Shown: positions 27,201 to 38,092, counted from the stretch's first letter. The stretch is 64,000 nucleotides of DNA from Nosema muscidifuracis (GCA_028335825.1 JAIOKI010000001.1:310001-374000), one strand, 5' to 3'. The notes: generated from the sequence alone by a model not told the origin. Numbers and translations: made by a program.

Positions 27201-27419
27201 TTATATCTGTGTGGTGAACCAACATTTTATGTTGATAATAAATATAATGACATACATTATGTCTCGGAAAAATAAACAAAACTTCGATTTTATAAGTATA
27301 ATACGAAAAAAAAACTTTTAGATAATCTCAAACGTATCAACATAGAATACTAGTTTCAACAACTAAAATACGTATAGTTGTGATATGCTTGGTCCGAAAA
27401 CAATCAAGATTTAATACAA

Positions 27420-30170
27420 TGGATCTGATAAACGACGTAATAGAAGACAGCCTTAAACTTATCGAAAAGTCAGACGAAAACAAGCGCTACTTACTATCTT
27501 CAATGTAACTAAAGCACGACAAATATCATTTCATAGTTCAAATAGAATTGACAAATTACCATATTTTTATCAAATAACTCTATAACAAGATAAATGCGGG
27601 ACTTGATGTTTGCTATTATCTTACAGAATGCCACGATAACCAAAATAAGAGAATATCGCAAGATCTATCTATGCTAGGAATAAGTAGGAATATCAAGAAG
27701 TTTCTTATAAAAAAGGTCTTTAAAAAGTACAAGATATATTAGAAGATATAAAAGAATAGAAGAATTAATGATAGTTATTGAAGAAAATAAATCCAACAAC
27801 ATATAAGTGAACCTGAAGGTTAAGAAATAAGAAAAATAAGCAAATGAGTATACGAATGAAACTAATAAGACTTCAAAAAAAAATTAGTAAGAATTATACA
27901 ATCTCTTTCTTAATGTACAAACAATTTAATTCTCTTGAGATTTTATAGACTGATGTAATCATTCTAAAACATATGTATACAGTAAATGTATGCTCGGGTT
28001 CCATACACAACTTTATCTTGAAATAATGTGCTAAACTGTTACATTTTTTTGTCAAAAATGATAAAGAAATAATCTGAACAAATAAAAAAGTGGGCCAATG
28101 TAAAACTTTACTTATACTAAAGCTTTCCAACGAATATAATATTAGTAAATTTATTTGATTTTCAGACTAATATGATAATTGACTACTTAAAAGAAAAATA
28201 ATTTGAAACTGAACAGGGCTGGAATAAAAAAATTAATGAAGTACCAATAAGAACTCAAAAAATTCTTTTAAGAAAAACTATACTTTATTAAAACAGAATT
28301 CCTAAATAAAGAGATTAAAGAATATCTTAAAAGTACAAATCTAGAAGAAATAGAAACAGATAAATATTTCGTAATACAAAAAACTAACATTATGAAATTC
28401 TATAAACACGATCAGCAGAAACTAAAGAATAGATACAGAGGATTTAAGAAAATGAAATTATATAGGAAAGTAAGTAAAGTTATTTCAGTCTGATATTTAT
28501 CATTAAAAAAATGGAAAATAATTTTAGTAGTGGATTATAAAGACAAATACATATAATCCCTTAAATGATACAATTTCCTAGGGCTCTAGATAAAATCTGT
28601 ACTAACTAGGTAGATCTTTTAAATAGTTTTTCAATTAAGATTAGATAATTAATATAAATAATTTTTGATATTCAATATACTAGGAAGAATATTCAAATGC
28701 AAAAGTTTGCTTTTGAATTAAAATAGGATTCAAATTGTTTTAAAATGTCATGATAGAAATACTTTAAGATATAAAAAACGTTTCAATATACATGTCAATA
28801 TTATATTTTCAGCAAAAGATATCTATGAACATGAAAAAATCACATGAGGTATTAAGAAGACTAAGAAAGTATAATGTAAAGAATAATTTTAAAAATCAGA
28901 GTTTATGACAGATCAGATGGATATTATAGATAATAAAGTCTTCAAAGGTACTCAACAAAGTTTAGAACCATACAGAAATCGATGGTAAATAGTAAACGAA
29001 ATATTCAAAAAATTATAAGTATACTAAACTGGGATAGAAATTTTATACCAAACATAAGTCCAGAAATTATAAAGATAACATAAAAACTAAAGGAGAAATA
29101 AAAATTATAGAATTAAATATTATCTGACGAATATAGAAATATAATACCGTGAAACTACATTGAAATTTATACAGATAACAGAATTCTACTATTCAAAACA
29201 AAATAGCGATAGAATAAGATATAGAAAATTATTACTGAACGAATATAATTATTGTCTCAATACAATAGAAGGTAAAGAGAATGAAATCGCAGATCACCTG
29301 ATCTAGTTTATATTTAGACACGGAAGAATTCAAGAAGTTCAAACTGGAGTCACGTAAATTAAAAGAAATGAAATAAGAATTTATAAACCCAATAGATTAG
29401 TATGCAAAAGATAGGTAAAAACAAGTGAGACTACAAATAAGATTCAAAATAATTGAAAAGAGGCAAAAAACAAAGAATAATGATCACAGAAGAAGTAAAA
29501 AGAAAGTTAATCAATTTCATTTAGAAGTGTTTAGTTATTCAGATATGCAAGTGACTTATCATAATATAAAAAATTCTATGGTTGCAAATATGTGAAAAAA
29601 AGCGATCAAGAAAGTTATCGAAGATTGTTAACTGTGCTAAAGAATATAAAAAGCTCTAAAGTAATAATAAACTGCTTAATAGAAGTAAAAAATGCATTTA
29701 AAAATTGTATCGATAATGTAAAGCCATTAAAACTATTTAAGTATAAAACTTCCAGCGACAAATTGAAAATACTTTCTTACAGAAACTGAAATATTTACGA
29801 GGTACAATTGAGTCTATTATCTAACATATTCTCATGAACTTTCATGTCTAGAAGAATGAACGAAAAAAACAATTAAATACATAATAACACATAACGAAAG
29901 AAATTATAAGCAAAAAGTACAATGAATATCTAAGATAAAATAGTATTATTATAGGTGATACCTTCAAACGAAATGATAGTGAAGACTATTAGAATGTTCA
30001 ATAATGAAAAGATAGTGAAAAGAATACATACAAGACTAGATATAAATTACAAAATATTAATACTACATTTATCATTTAAGAAATTGTATGGATATAATTT
30101 TTTAACTCCCGATAAAAAACAAATAAGTACATTTAGGAAGGTAATAAAAAGACAAAAAAGCTAAATAAAA
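27420..30170 (+). mobile_element. Ty3/Gypsy-like LTR retrotransposon fossil
   Basis: On the plus strand an ATG-led gag-like stretch starts at 27,420. Reverse-transcriptase pieces lie at 28.5-29.05 kb (including the connection piece LNWDRNFIPNIS). RNase H-like pieces follow to about 29.3 kb, ending in an ENEIADHL-like motif. An integrase zinc-binding and core region with open stretches at 29,592-29,789 and 29,955-30,164 closes it. There are many breaks and it looks old. A sequence near 30.78-30.91 kb shares CTG(G/A)AACTGAATGTG with the LTR-like repeat at 24.06 kb and may be a related LTR remnant. Confidence 0.6.
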
Positions 30171-31290
30171 TAGGATTAATATAATATAAATGATTAAGTA
30201 TTTGTAAATAAATTTGATGCAACAAAATAAAGAAAATCAGGAGAAGAAACGATAGACTGATTTGGAGAGGATAGATGAATATATACACGTGAATTACATA
30301 AAATAAAAGGGGAAATATAATAAACCAGCATTTTATATCAAAAAGCAATTTAATGATATAAATAACAGAGATTTGATAAATAAAATGTTTATTTCTGAAA
30401 ATTAAACTATGATATTCAATCTCATTTCTACAAAATGCATTTATCACCGAAGTCCATGATTAAATATTTTTTTTATCCAAATTAAATAATATTTATAAAT
30501 AACACTTCAAAATGAGCACGTATAATTTATTAGGTTCGCTCTACGAGAGCTTATTATATCCATAATATTTACGCAATAAAACATACTTCTACGTAGGATA
30601 TGCTAATATGAAATCCTTGATTCAGATATAAAACAATATTTATTCCATTAACCTGTGGACTAAGTTCAATTTATAATACTCGATAATATTATTGTTAAAT
30701 ATTTTGATATAATTCTTCCCTTTTATAAAAATTATTTAATATTTCTTGTAGGAATTAATTTAACATTAGTCTTAACGAAAACATACAAGAAAAATTAGCA
30801 TAAAAATATTCATGAGTAGCTTCACTGTTTTATTCCTTGAAATTCTATTTGCTTACTTCTATAGTCTGGAACTGAATGTGCGACATACAACAAATACTAC
30901 ATTTTTAACATGTTTATGAGACTGATAATATGGTCAATTTTCAAACAGAGTTTTCAGAATTATAAACTTATAAAAAATTATTAAATAATATTTAAGTCAA
31001 ACAACAATTATTCAAAACAAATCACAAATCTACATTAAAAGAAATATCAACTTTTTTTCGTTTTTATCTCAATCAGTATAAATTTCAAATCCTGCAACGA
31101 GATACTATTCTTTAATTCAAAGATAAAGAACCAAATGGTATTTAATAAAAATAACTTAAAAATTTACTAGGTGACAAATAATTGAATTTTTTACCCCTAA
31201 AAAATTACCAGTGAAAACAGAACCAAACGGTCACTTTTTACACTGAGAAAAACTATTTGACAGAATTTAGATCCTTGATGTATCTAAATT
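30170..31290. other. AT-rich stretch, possible LTR scrap
   Basis: No gene seen. The segment 30,780-30,910 resembles the inner end of the LTR-like repeat at 24.0-24.09 kb. The minus-strand frame 30,133-30,447 is a low-complexity hydrophobic string and not convincing. Confidence 0.4.
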
Positions 31291-31299
31291 TTTAGCAGT

Positions 31300-31829
31300 T
31301 TTTCATAACCATCTGCCACTCTCCAAATAGCTTCATATCTTACTAAGAGAATCGTTTTCCCACTGATATCTTTTATGTAATGAATGTCTGACTCCTTAAC
31401 ACCTAATATCTTAGCCCATACAGCTAAATTTTTATGGTCTTCTCCTGATGGTAGACCTTCAATTATAACCAGCCGAAAACAACTATCGGTTGGTTATTCC
31501 CCTCAAACATGATCTTGAGGAATTCTTCTCTTGACAGCTTATCTGTTCACTCTTCTCCAGTATTCTTCTTTACTGACTTTTTATCTTTATTGTCCTTCAT
31601 TTTTGAGGCAATAAAATTTTTTATTTCAACTTTTTTACAAGCTGAATCTTTTCTAAGTCTTTTTAAGAGATTTTTGTTTTGTGATACCACACTTCCCTTA
31701 GTGGTTTTACTGGGAATTTTTACAACATCCTTTGGCTTGCCAACCTTAGGGTAGTTTTTATTTGTGAAGCGTTTCGACTTCTCACTTTTGTTGAGTGCAA
31801 CATTTTTCTTAGTCTCTTGCAAGTTATGC
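31300..31829 (-). pseudogene. APE-type LINE: ORF1 fragment downstream of inserted copy
   Basis: This is the continuation of an older LINE copy ('B') that was interrupted by the full-length copy next door. It resumes exactly at the target sequence GCATAACTTGCAA (31,829-31,817 on the minus strand). It reads HNLQETKKNVALNK…KNTGEE, corresponding to about residues 395-490 of the intact ORF1 with roughly 90 percent identity by eye. After 31,547 similarity to ORF1 (the SREE.LKIM and GYVLRVAD-type segments) continues with stops and frameshifts to about 31.3 kb, where it ends abruptly in AT-rich DNA. Confidence 0.8.
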
Positions 31830-31989
31830 AAAAAAAAAAAAAAAAATAAAATGATTTATTGAAATAAGAGAGAAAAGCCACACAGCAAGTAAAAACCTCT
31901 ACATCCAATATTATGTGACACACACCAGCATACCATAAAGGTCTTGCTTGTAGGAAGATTGGGAACCCCTTAGGATTAATTAAAATCCT

Positions 31990-32006
31990 TCAGTCATAAT
32001 GACTGA
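31990..32006 (-). other. Hairpin in LINE 3' UTR
   Basis: TCAGTCAT and ATGACTGA are perfect complements separated by a single A, so a stem-loop can form with a few pairs opened. It sits about 170 bases after the ORF2 stop. 3' UTR structures of LINEs are often bound by the encoded reverse transcriptase; that role here is inference. Confidence 0.45.
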
Positions 32007-32177
32007 GACCTGCGTTCAGCAGGATTTTGGGTTATCGCCTGGTTCAATACACCATTTAAGAACACAACTCAGTTCAGCGGAATGCTACGGCATAATATGC
32101 AGCTTTAAGCCAAACCCCTCCCAGGTCAGAATTTAATTCTTTTGTTGCTAATAAATTAGCTACTTTTGTATCAGATT

Positions 32178-35100
32178 TTACTCTGATGAGACATGAAGTC
32201 TACTCTTTTGTTGTACAATGATATATCTTTGTACTATCATTTTATCAAGAAATTCTACTCTTACAAGTAGAGCTTTTCTTCCTGTTGGTGAAGTCTTGAT
32301 GTCATTGATATTACCAATGATCATCTTAACTCGTTCTACTTTTGTCAGAGTTAAAGAATTTAACTCTGTAATTTTGTTCTCATAAAGAGATCTTGTCTCA
32401 GATAAGGATGGACAATCTAACAGGAAATGTTCAAGATTTTCCTGTTCTCCCTCACATAGAAAGCAATGTTCTCTATAATACTGAGGGATTCTAAGAGCAT
32501 TAGCTAACGCAGAAGACCATCTAATTAAATTACATCTTATTTTAGTGTAATTCCTTATCTGTCTCTTATTTATTTGTGTTAGTATGTACTTGAGTTGAGA
32601 CTCAAATATACCATACTGTGCTGCTAGTGAGGATGCTATGGTAGTATTATAGGATCTCCTACCTTTCAATACCTCTATTATTCTTTGTTTGGCTACTTTG
32701 TAGTCAATACTTTCATAGTCGTGTCCGACATATCTTTTACACCACCGTCGAGTTCTTGAACTCCATGTAGTCTTTTTGGCTCTTGGAACTTGTTCTACAA
32801 ATTCCGAGATTATAGTTTTGTTGTGTTTCCACTTCCTTAATGCTCTAAAGCGATTTAGAGCTGCTTGTATTTGAATCCTGTTAATACAGAACTCATCCAT
32901 TATCCTATCTAATGGAACTATTTTTGTCCAGAATATCATCCGAACAGCTTTTCTGAGAATCCTACTGATTCTCCCTGATCTTGTACTAGACATTCCCCAT
33001 AACTCACTACCGTACATGAGTGCAGGTACTAGTACATTCTTTATTAGTATTCCCTTAAACGGAATACATATACTCTTGTTAAGAAGCTTTGGTTTCAATG
33101 CTTCTAATGCTTTTTTGCCTCTAAAGGCTCCATCTTTTACAAGATGATCTTCGAGGGTGCTTTTTTTAATCAAAACACCCAAATACCTGTATTCTGTGAC
33201 TTCACAGATCTTTCCAAAGTCAATATCTATAGAGATATCTTCTGACTCATAGCTTGTATTGGTATTCCATACGAGAATACCACTTTTGTTACAGTTAACT
33301 TTCATTTGATTGTCAACTGCCCATTTACTGATTTGTTGAATTTTTAGTTCCAAATCATTTTTTGAATCACCAAAGACAACTATGTCATCTGCAAACATCA
33401 GTCCTGGTATTGCTATTGTTGATCGAGGTACAATCACTTTTGCCATGTCATCAAAAATGTCATTAATAAACAGATTGAACAACATTGGAGAACAAGGGCA
33501 TCCTTGTCTCACACCTTTTCTGTAGCTATAGCCACTGCTTGTATCTCCACCTATGCGGATTCTCATTTGTGTGTTACCATATATATCTTTCAATGTATTT
33601 ATCAGATATTCTGGTATACAATACTTTTGTAGCTTATTAAATAATAGCTCATGGCTAACATTATCATAAGCTTTTTCGAAGTCTATGAAGCACAGATATG
33701 TCTTCAGACTTCGAAATTCTCTTCTTTTAACAACTTCTAATAAAGTTGCTACCTGGTTCATACATTCTTCTCCTGCTCTAAATCCAGCCTGATAAGGAGA
33801 AAGAATGTTATTTGTATCGACAAACTGTGTAAGTCTATCATTGATTATTTTTAGGTATATTTTACTGATTGTATTAATCAGTGCAATACCTCTATAGTTG
33901 TTGATATCTGTTTCATCTCCCTTTTTATGGAGGCATACCATATCAGCAGCACTCCAATAAACAGGTGGGCTGGCACCTGTTATAAATTTGTTGATCTCAT
34001 CCACCAGGAATGAGGGCAGCTTTTTATCTACTAGACTAGGCCTAAGTAGTACCTTGTATAGCTCAGTTGGAATTTCATCCGGACCGGCTGCTTTGTTATT
34101 GCCACAATTATTTGTAGCTTTTATTAATTCCTCCATTGTGACGTCATCAGGAGGCTCTTTTAAAAGACTTTTGTTGTATATAGAGTCACTATCTACAGTT
34201 GATGTTGCTAATTTAGCATAAAATTTGTTAGCTATTTCTAGCTTCTTTTGTTGCTCATTGTGAGCTATGCCCTCCTCGTCTTGAAGACAAACATTGTCTA
34301 GTCTAACTGATGTGTTAGACATACCCTTTAGCCACTTCCAGAAATCTCTAGAGCGATTACTTTTATAGAGGTTTATGCCATTAAAGGCCCAGAGATTAGC
34401 TCGTTCTCGCCGAACCTTCACTCTTGTTTCCTCAACTTCTTTTTTTAATGTCAAATACCTAAAAGCATTTACATCATTCCATTGTTTTAGTACTTGCTTT
34501 GTGGCAAGTCTAAATCTTTTATACACATTAATGTGCTTCCATTTAATAGGTAATCCTTTTTTTACCTTAACTTTATCGTACACCTTTTCAGTTGTACATA
34601 CTTCTTTTAAAACTCTTGGGAGTTCTTCTATTGTGAATAGTTTCCTATTCAAAAGCTGACTCAATTTCTCTTCAATAAGAGGATCTTGCATCTTCTTTCT
34701 GTTATATGTAAAAGATGTCTCTACTACTGGAGAAGGAAGAGTTATATATCTTCTAAGTAGTAGATGATCTCCTACAGCCCATCTTTGTGAGATAGTAACC
34801 TTCTCACTGTCTTGCTTTAAGACTCTAAAGATCGTATCAATACGTCTTTTTGAGACTTTACCATTACTCAGGATTCTAGTTCCTGATACTCTATTGTAGT
34901 TGATAAGAGGATTTAAACCTCCAGCAACAAGCTTTTGTTTGAGAGTTGAATCTTTACAATTCATATCTCCCATTACTATAATCTCCTTGTAGCATCTTTT
35001 GTTCTTCTCAATATTAAGAAGGTTGATTAAATTTATGAGAGTTAATTGCTTAAGCTCTCTATCTTGTGGCACATAGACATTGATAACTAGTATCTTTGTC

Positions 35101-35888
35101 CATCCTGTACTTGTTTTGAATTCAACAACCGTTTGTAGGATGTTGTCATCATTACCTTTTTTAGAACATCTCACTGCTCCACTTTTTCTTACCAAGGTCA
35201 TTAAACCTGGTTTATTTTTACCTATGGCAGGTGTTTCCACTACCATATACTTTTCTAGTCTTCCAATAAAAGTGGATTTCTTCCATGTTTCTTGTAGACA
35301 TAAAATTGATGGTTTCTCTACTTTCAAAAGGATCTCTAAGTCTTCCTTCTTCCCATAAAGATGATTTATATTAAGACTACAAAGCTTAACTTTGTCAAGA
35401 GTCTTTAACTTTTGTACCTGCTTAAACTTAGCTGGTTTTTCTTTTAACACATTAATGTTTAACTGCTTTAATGCATTAATAAAGTTGTCTTTTTGTACTT
35501 TCTTTACAGCAAAGAAAGTAAATGTTGTATCACGTCTGCGATGTCTTTTACTACCTACAATACAGTTATCTAAAACTGGATTAACTCTTGTAAGTTTCTT
35601 TTGTAACTCTGGAATCTTAATATGGCTTGCCAAGGCCTTTACTAAGCAGAGCTTCTTTTGTAAGCTGTTAAGCTTGATCTTTTTTCTTAAATTAAACATT
35701 ACATTATAATTTAAAGATTTTACTCCGAGGGATCTCGAATGACATTTACTTTTGATTTTAATAAGTTTGTAACTTAAATCAATACAAATACTTTTGTTGC
35801 TTCTAAGAAGCTTAAATAAAGAAGTTTTTTGATTCCTTAGAGTGAATCGTAATAAATCAATATTTAGAATTTTATTTTCAGGGACCAT
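32178..35888 (-). CDS. LINE ORF2: APE endonuclease and reverse transcriptase
   Basis: This 1236-residue polyprotein would nick target DNA and copy the element RNA there (target-primed reverse transcription). Residues 1-165 are a basic leader. An apurinic-endonuclease-like domain spans about 166-385 with its expected residues: N173 (LNIN), E200 (LQETW), Y272, D308 and N310 (GDMN), D351 (RRID) and the D374-H375 pair. The reverse transcriptase spans about 590-880, with NYRGIAL (664-670), FIDFEKAYD (D736), RQGCPCSP (794-801) and the catalytic FADD (D834, D835). A C-terminal CCHC knuckle uses C1142, C1145, H1154 and C1159. All catalytic positions are present, so the protein looks functional. ATG 35,888 overlaps the end of ORF1 by 11 nt (ATGGTCCCTGA), suggesting translation by termination-reinitiation. 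The clade is uncertain; it is not Dong/R4. Confidence 0.95.
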   Translation of the reverse strand: MVPENKILNIDLLRFTLRNQKTSLFKLLRSNKSICIDLSYKLIKIKSKCHSRSLGVKSLNYNVMFNLRKKIKLNSLQKKLCLVKALASHIKIPELQKKLTRVNPVLDNCIVGSKRHRRRDTTFTFFAVKKVQKDNFINALKQLNINVLKEKPAKFKQVQKLKTLDKVKLCSLNINHLYGKKEDLEILLKVEKPSILCLQETWKKSTFIGRLEKYMVVETPAIGKNKPGLMTLVRKSGAVRCSKKGNDDNILQTVVEFKTSTGWTKILVINVYVPQDRELKQLTLINLINLLNIEKNKRCYKEIIVMGDMNCKDSTLKQKLVAGGLNPLINYNRVSGTRILSNGKVSKRRIDTIFRVLKQDSEKVTISQRWAVGDHLLLRRYITLPSPVVETSFTYNRKKMQDPLIEEKLSQLLNRKLFTIEELPRVLKEVCTTEKVYDKVKVKKGLPIKWKHINVYKRFRLATKQVLKQWNDVNAFRYLTLKKEVEETRVKVRRERANLWAFNGINLYKSNRSRDFWKWLKGMSNTSVRLDNVCLQDEEGIAHNEQQKKLEIANKFYAKLATSTVDSDSIYNKSLLKEPPDDVTMEELIKATNNCGNNKAAGPDEIPTELYKVLLRPSLVDKKLPSFLVDEINKFITGASPPVYWSAADMVCLHKKGDETDINNYRGIALINTISKIYLKIINDRLTQFVDTNNILSPYQAGFRAGEECMNQVATLLEVVKRREFRSLKTYLCFIDFEKAYDNVSHELLFNKLQKYCIPEYLINTLKDIYGNTQMRIRIGGDTSSGYSYRKGVRQGCPCSPMLFNLFINDIFDDMAKVIVPRSTIAIPGLMFADDIVVFGDSKNDLELKIQQISKWAVDNQMKVNCNKSGILVWNTNTSYESEDISIDIDFGKICEVTEYRYLGVLIKKSTLEDHLVKDGAFRGKKALEALKPKLLNKSICIPFKGILIKNVLVPALMYGSELWGMSSTRSGRISRILRKAVRMIFWTKIVPLDRIMDEFCINRIQIQAALNRFRALRKWKHNKTIISEFVEQVPRAKKTTWSSRTRRWCKRYVGHDYESIDYKVAKQRIIEVLKGRRSYNTTIASSLAAQYGIFESQLKYILTQINKRQIRNYTKIRCNLIRWSSALANALRIPQYYREHCFLCEGEQENLEHFLLDCPSLSETRSLYENKITELNSLTLTKVERVKMIIGNINDIKTSPTGRKALLVRVEFLDKMIVQRYIIVQQKSRLHVSSE

Positions 35889-37785
35889 TAGCCTCCAGAA
35901 TATCTTTTATAGCTTCATCATCTAAAGCAAACTTTTTTAACATACTTGTCTCCAAATTATTAAGACATCGTACTATAACTTTTATAGACTTTTGCAGAGG
36001 AACAAAAGACTTCCAACTTTTTTTAATACTAGCAAGATCTGCTACTATTTTATCTTTATTATGAGACAAGAACTGTCTCAAAGCATTTGGCTCAGACAGG
36101 CATCTGACTCCCTCAGCAATTCTACAAAGACTGTCTGCCACTCTCAGAACAGCTTCATATCTTACTAAAAGGATCGTCTTCCCACTGACATCTTTTATGT
36201 AAGGAATATCTGATTCCTTAACACCTAGTATCTTAGCCCAGACAGCTAAATTTTTATGGCCCTCTCCTGATGGTAGACCTTCCATTGTAACCAGCCGATA
36301 CTTATTTTCGGCTGGTTTCTTCCCCTCAAGCATGATTTTGAGGAGTTCTTCTCTAGACAGCTTATCTGTCCATTTTTCTCCAGTATTCTTCTTTACTGGC
36401 TTTTTGTCTCTATTGTCCTTCATTTTAGGGGCAATAAAATTTTTTATTTCAACTTTTTTATGAGCTGAGTCTTCTCTAAGTCTCCTTAAGAGATTTTTCT
36501 TTTGTTTGTGTGATACCACACTTCCCTTAGTGGTTTTACTGGGAACTTTTAGAACATCCTTCGGCTTGCCAACCTTAGGGTAGTTTTTATTTGTGAAGCG
36601 TTTCGACTTCTCCCTTTTGTTGAGTACAACATTTTTCTTAGTCTCTTGCAAGTTATGCAACTTAGAAAATTGTTCCTCTTTTATTGTTTCCACAAAGGAC
36701 TCTACAGACTCAATTAAGATGTCAGTCGCTTTGTGGTCTACTATCATAGGCCCTTGGAGGCCTTCTTTTGTGATAACATCTAGATTACACATATTGGCAT
36801 CTAGATGTATATTATCTTTTATGGAGTGTTTCGGCTCCTTTTCTTTTTTTACATCCTCTGATAGCCTCAGAGGGTAGTTACTTTTATCAAGGCGTTTCGA
36901 CCTCTGTTGTCTTTTAGGATCCCCTAGATAAGCTAAGGGATAACTCTTATCATTAGAGTCATCAGATGACTCTTCACTGTTGTTAATGTTACGAATCCAA
37001 TCAGGCATTAGTGAGGTATACCTGTTGTCATCGATAACTTCCATTTTATCAGCCAATAGACTATCTTTTTTGATCACTACTGATCTTCCGTAGCTGGCTA
37101 CGACCTTTGTCCATCCTTCTTCAGATGTTCTCTTTAAAAGAATGGGACTCTTTGGTTTCCTGCCTTTGCAGGAAGCTTTTGCTACCTTGGAAAGGAAGAT
37201 TGATAGTGCAGAGGACTTGGGCGATCCAATGCTTGTTATTTGAGATGGCATGGTGACCTTACCATCCTCTTTTACAATCGAGTTATCCGGATGAGGAGTT
37301 CGATCTTTGTCTTTTATTGCAGTTTCCTGCTTCACTTCATTCATTGACTCGGTGTTTACTTTATTGACATCATCATAATTGACACGGTTGATGAGATCAT
37401 TCACTTGTTTTTGAAGTAATTCATACTTCTTCTTTTGTGTACTCAGCTCACGTTGACACGACTTAACATGTGCATCTTGGAGCTTAATCAAGTCTATCAG
37501 ACTTAATGAGTATCTAGAGATGTTGTAAATATCTCTGTTCTTTTCTTTATCAATATGATAAAAATTTTTACTTGCTTTTTCAAACAAAACTTCTGTTTTT
37601 GAATAGAAACTATTCAATTTTTTTATGTCATAGTACTGAGCATTACCAGAGCTAAGAGTACCATAACTACTTTTAATTCCTTCCAGTAAAGATGTTTGAC
37701 TATCTTTCTGTACTTTTGAGGTTGGTAAGTCCTCGTTTGTGCTGCATCTCTGCGGAGTGTTTTTTTTACAATTGTCTAACCCCAT
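35878..37785 (-). CDS. LINE ORF1: charged, coiled-coil protein
   Basis: ORF1 of the full-length LINE, 635 residues. In such elements ORF1 proteins usually bind the element RNA; no RNA-binding motif is clear here, so the role is by position. A likely coiled coil covers about 95-135 (LIKLQDAHVK… ELLQKQVNDLINRV). The middle is lysine/serine-rich and probably disordered. A more compact C-terminal region starts near residue 500 (LVTMEGLPSGEGHKNLAVWA) and runs to the end. The start ATGGGGTTAGAC is the same at three LINE junctions in this window, supporting it as the true start very close to the element's 5' end. It overlaps ORF2 by 11 nt. Plus-strand ORFs inside it are shadows. Confidence 0.9.
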   Translation of the reverse strand: MGLDNCKKNTPQRCSTNEDLPTSKVQKDSQTSLLEGIKSSYGTLSSGNAQYYDIKKLNSFYSKTEVLFEKASKNFYHIDKEKNRDIYNISRYSLSLIDLIKLQDAHVKSCQRELSTQKKKYELLQKQVNDLINRVNYDDVNKVNTESMNEVKQETAIKDKDRTPHPDNSIVKEDGKVTMPSQITSIGSPKSSALSIFLSKVAKASCKGRKPKSPILLKRTSEEGWTKVVASYGRSVVIKKDSLLADKMEVIDDNRYTSLMPDWIRNINNSEESSDDSNDKSYPLAYLGDPKRQQRSKRLDKSNYPLRLSEDVKKEKEPKHSIKDNIHLDANMCNLDVITKEGLQGPMIVDHKATDILIESVESFVETIKEEQFSKLHNLQETKKNVVLNKREKSKRFTNKNYPKVGKPKDVLKVPSKTTKGSVVSHKQKKNLLRRLREDSAHKKVEIKNFIAPKMKDNRDKKPVKKNTGEKWTDKLSREELLKIMLEGKKPAENKYRLVTMEGLPSGEGHKNLAVWAKILGVKESDIPYIKDVSGKTILLVRYEAVLRVADSLCRIAEGVRCLSEPNALRQFLSHNKDKIVADLASIKKSWKSFVPLQKSIKVIVRCLNNLETSMLKKFALDDEAIKDILEANGP

Positions 37786-37789
37786 TTTC

Positions 37790-38092
37790 CTTAATCAAGT
37801 CTATCAGACTTAATGAGTATCTAGAGATGTTGTAAATATCTCTGTTCTTTTCTTTATCAATATGATAAAAATTTTTACTTGCTTTTTCAAACAAAACTTC
37901 TGTTTTTGAATAGAGACTATTCAATTTTTTTATGTCATAGTACAAAGCATTACCAGAGCTAAGAGTACCATAACTACTTTTAATTCCTTCCAGTAAAGAT
38001 GTTTGACTATCTTTCTGTACTTTTGAGGTTGGTAAGTCCTCGTTTGTGCTGCATCTCTGCGGAGTGTTTTTTTTACAATTGTCTAACCCCAT
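37790..38092 (-). pseudogene. APE-type LINE copy 'B': 5' fragment of ORF1 (left arm)
   Basis: The first about 100 codons of ORF1, from ATG at 38,092 to …SLIDLIK, where the sequence switches to GGAAA and the start of copy C. It differs from copy C at a few bases (TTG for CAG, CTC for TTC) and is identical to the matching part of the right arm, so it is copy B. It is fused in frame to the preceding fragment, giving a chimeric 202-codon frame (37,766-38,374) that is probably not a gene. Confidence 0.85.

Larger units (their letters stand above)
31830..37787 (-). mobile_element. APE-type LINE, full-length copy 'C' with two intact ORFs
   Basis: A complete non-LTR retrotransposon of about 5.96 kb on the minus strand. 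It comprises a very short 5' leader, ORF1 (635 aa), ORF2 (1236 aa, endonuclease plus RT), a 330-bp 3' UTR and a terminal homopolymer. Both ORFs are open and of far higher GC than the surroundings, which points to recent arrival. The tail is a T17 run on the sense strand (A run at 31,830-31,846 of the plus strand) rather than the usual poly(A). The 3' side joins an older copy at GCATAACTTGCAA. The 5' side joins another fragment of the same family. The element lies downstream of, and reads in the same direction as, the left rDNA unit. Clade beyond 'APE-type, two ORFs' is not assigned. Confidence 0.9.

Noticed and set aside
34375-35709. Plus-strand ORFs of 92-105 codons
   Set aside because: Antisense shadows of LINE ORF2.
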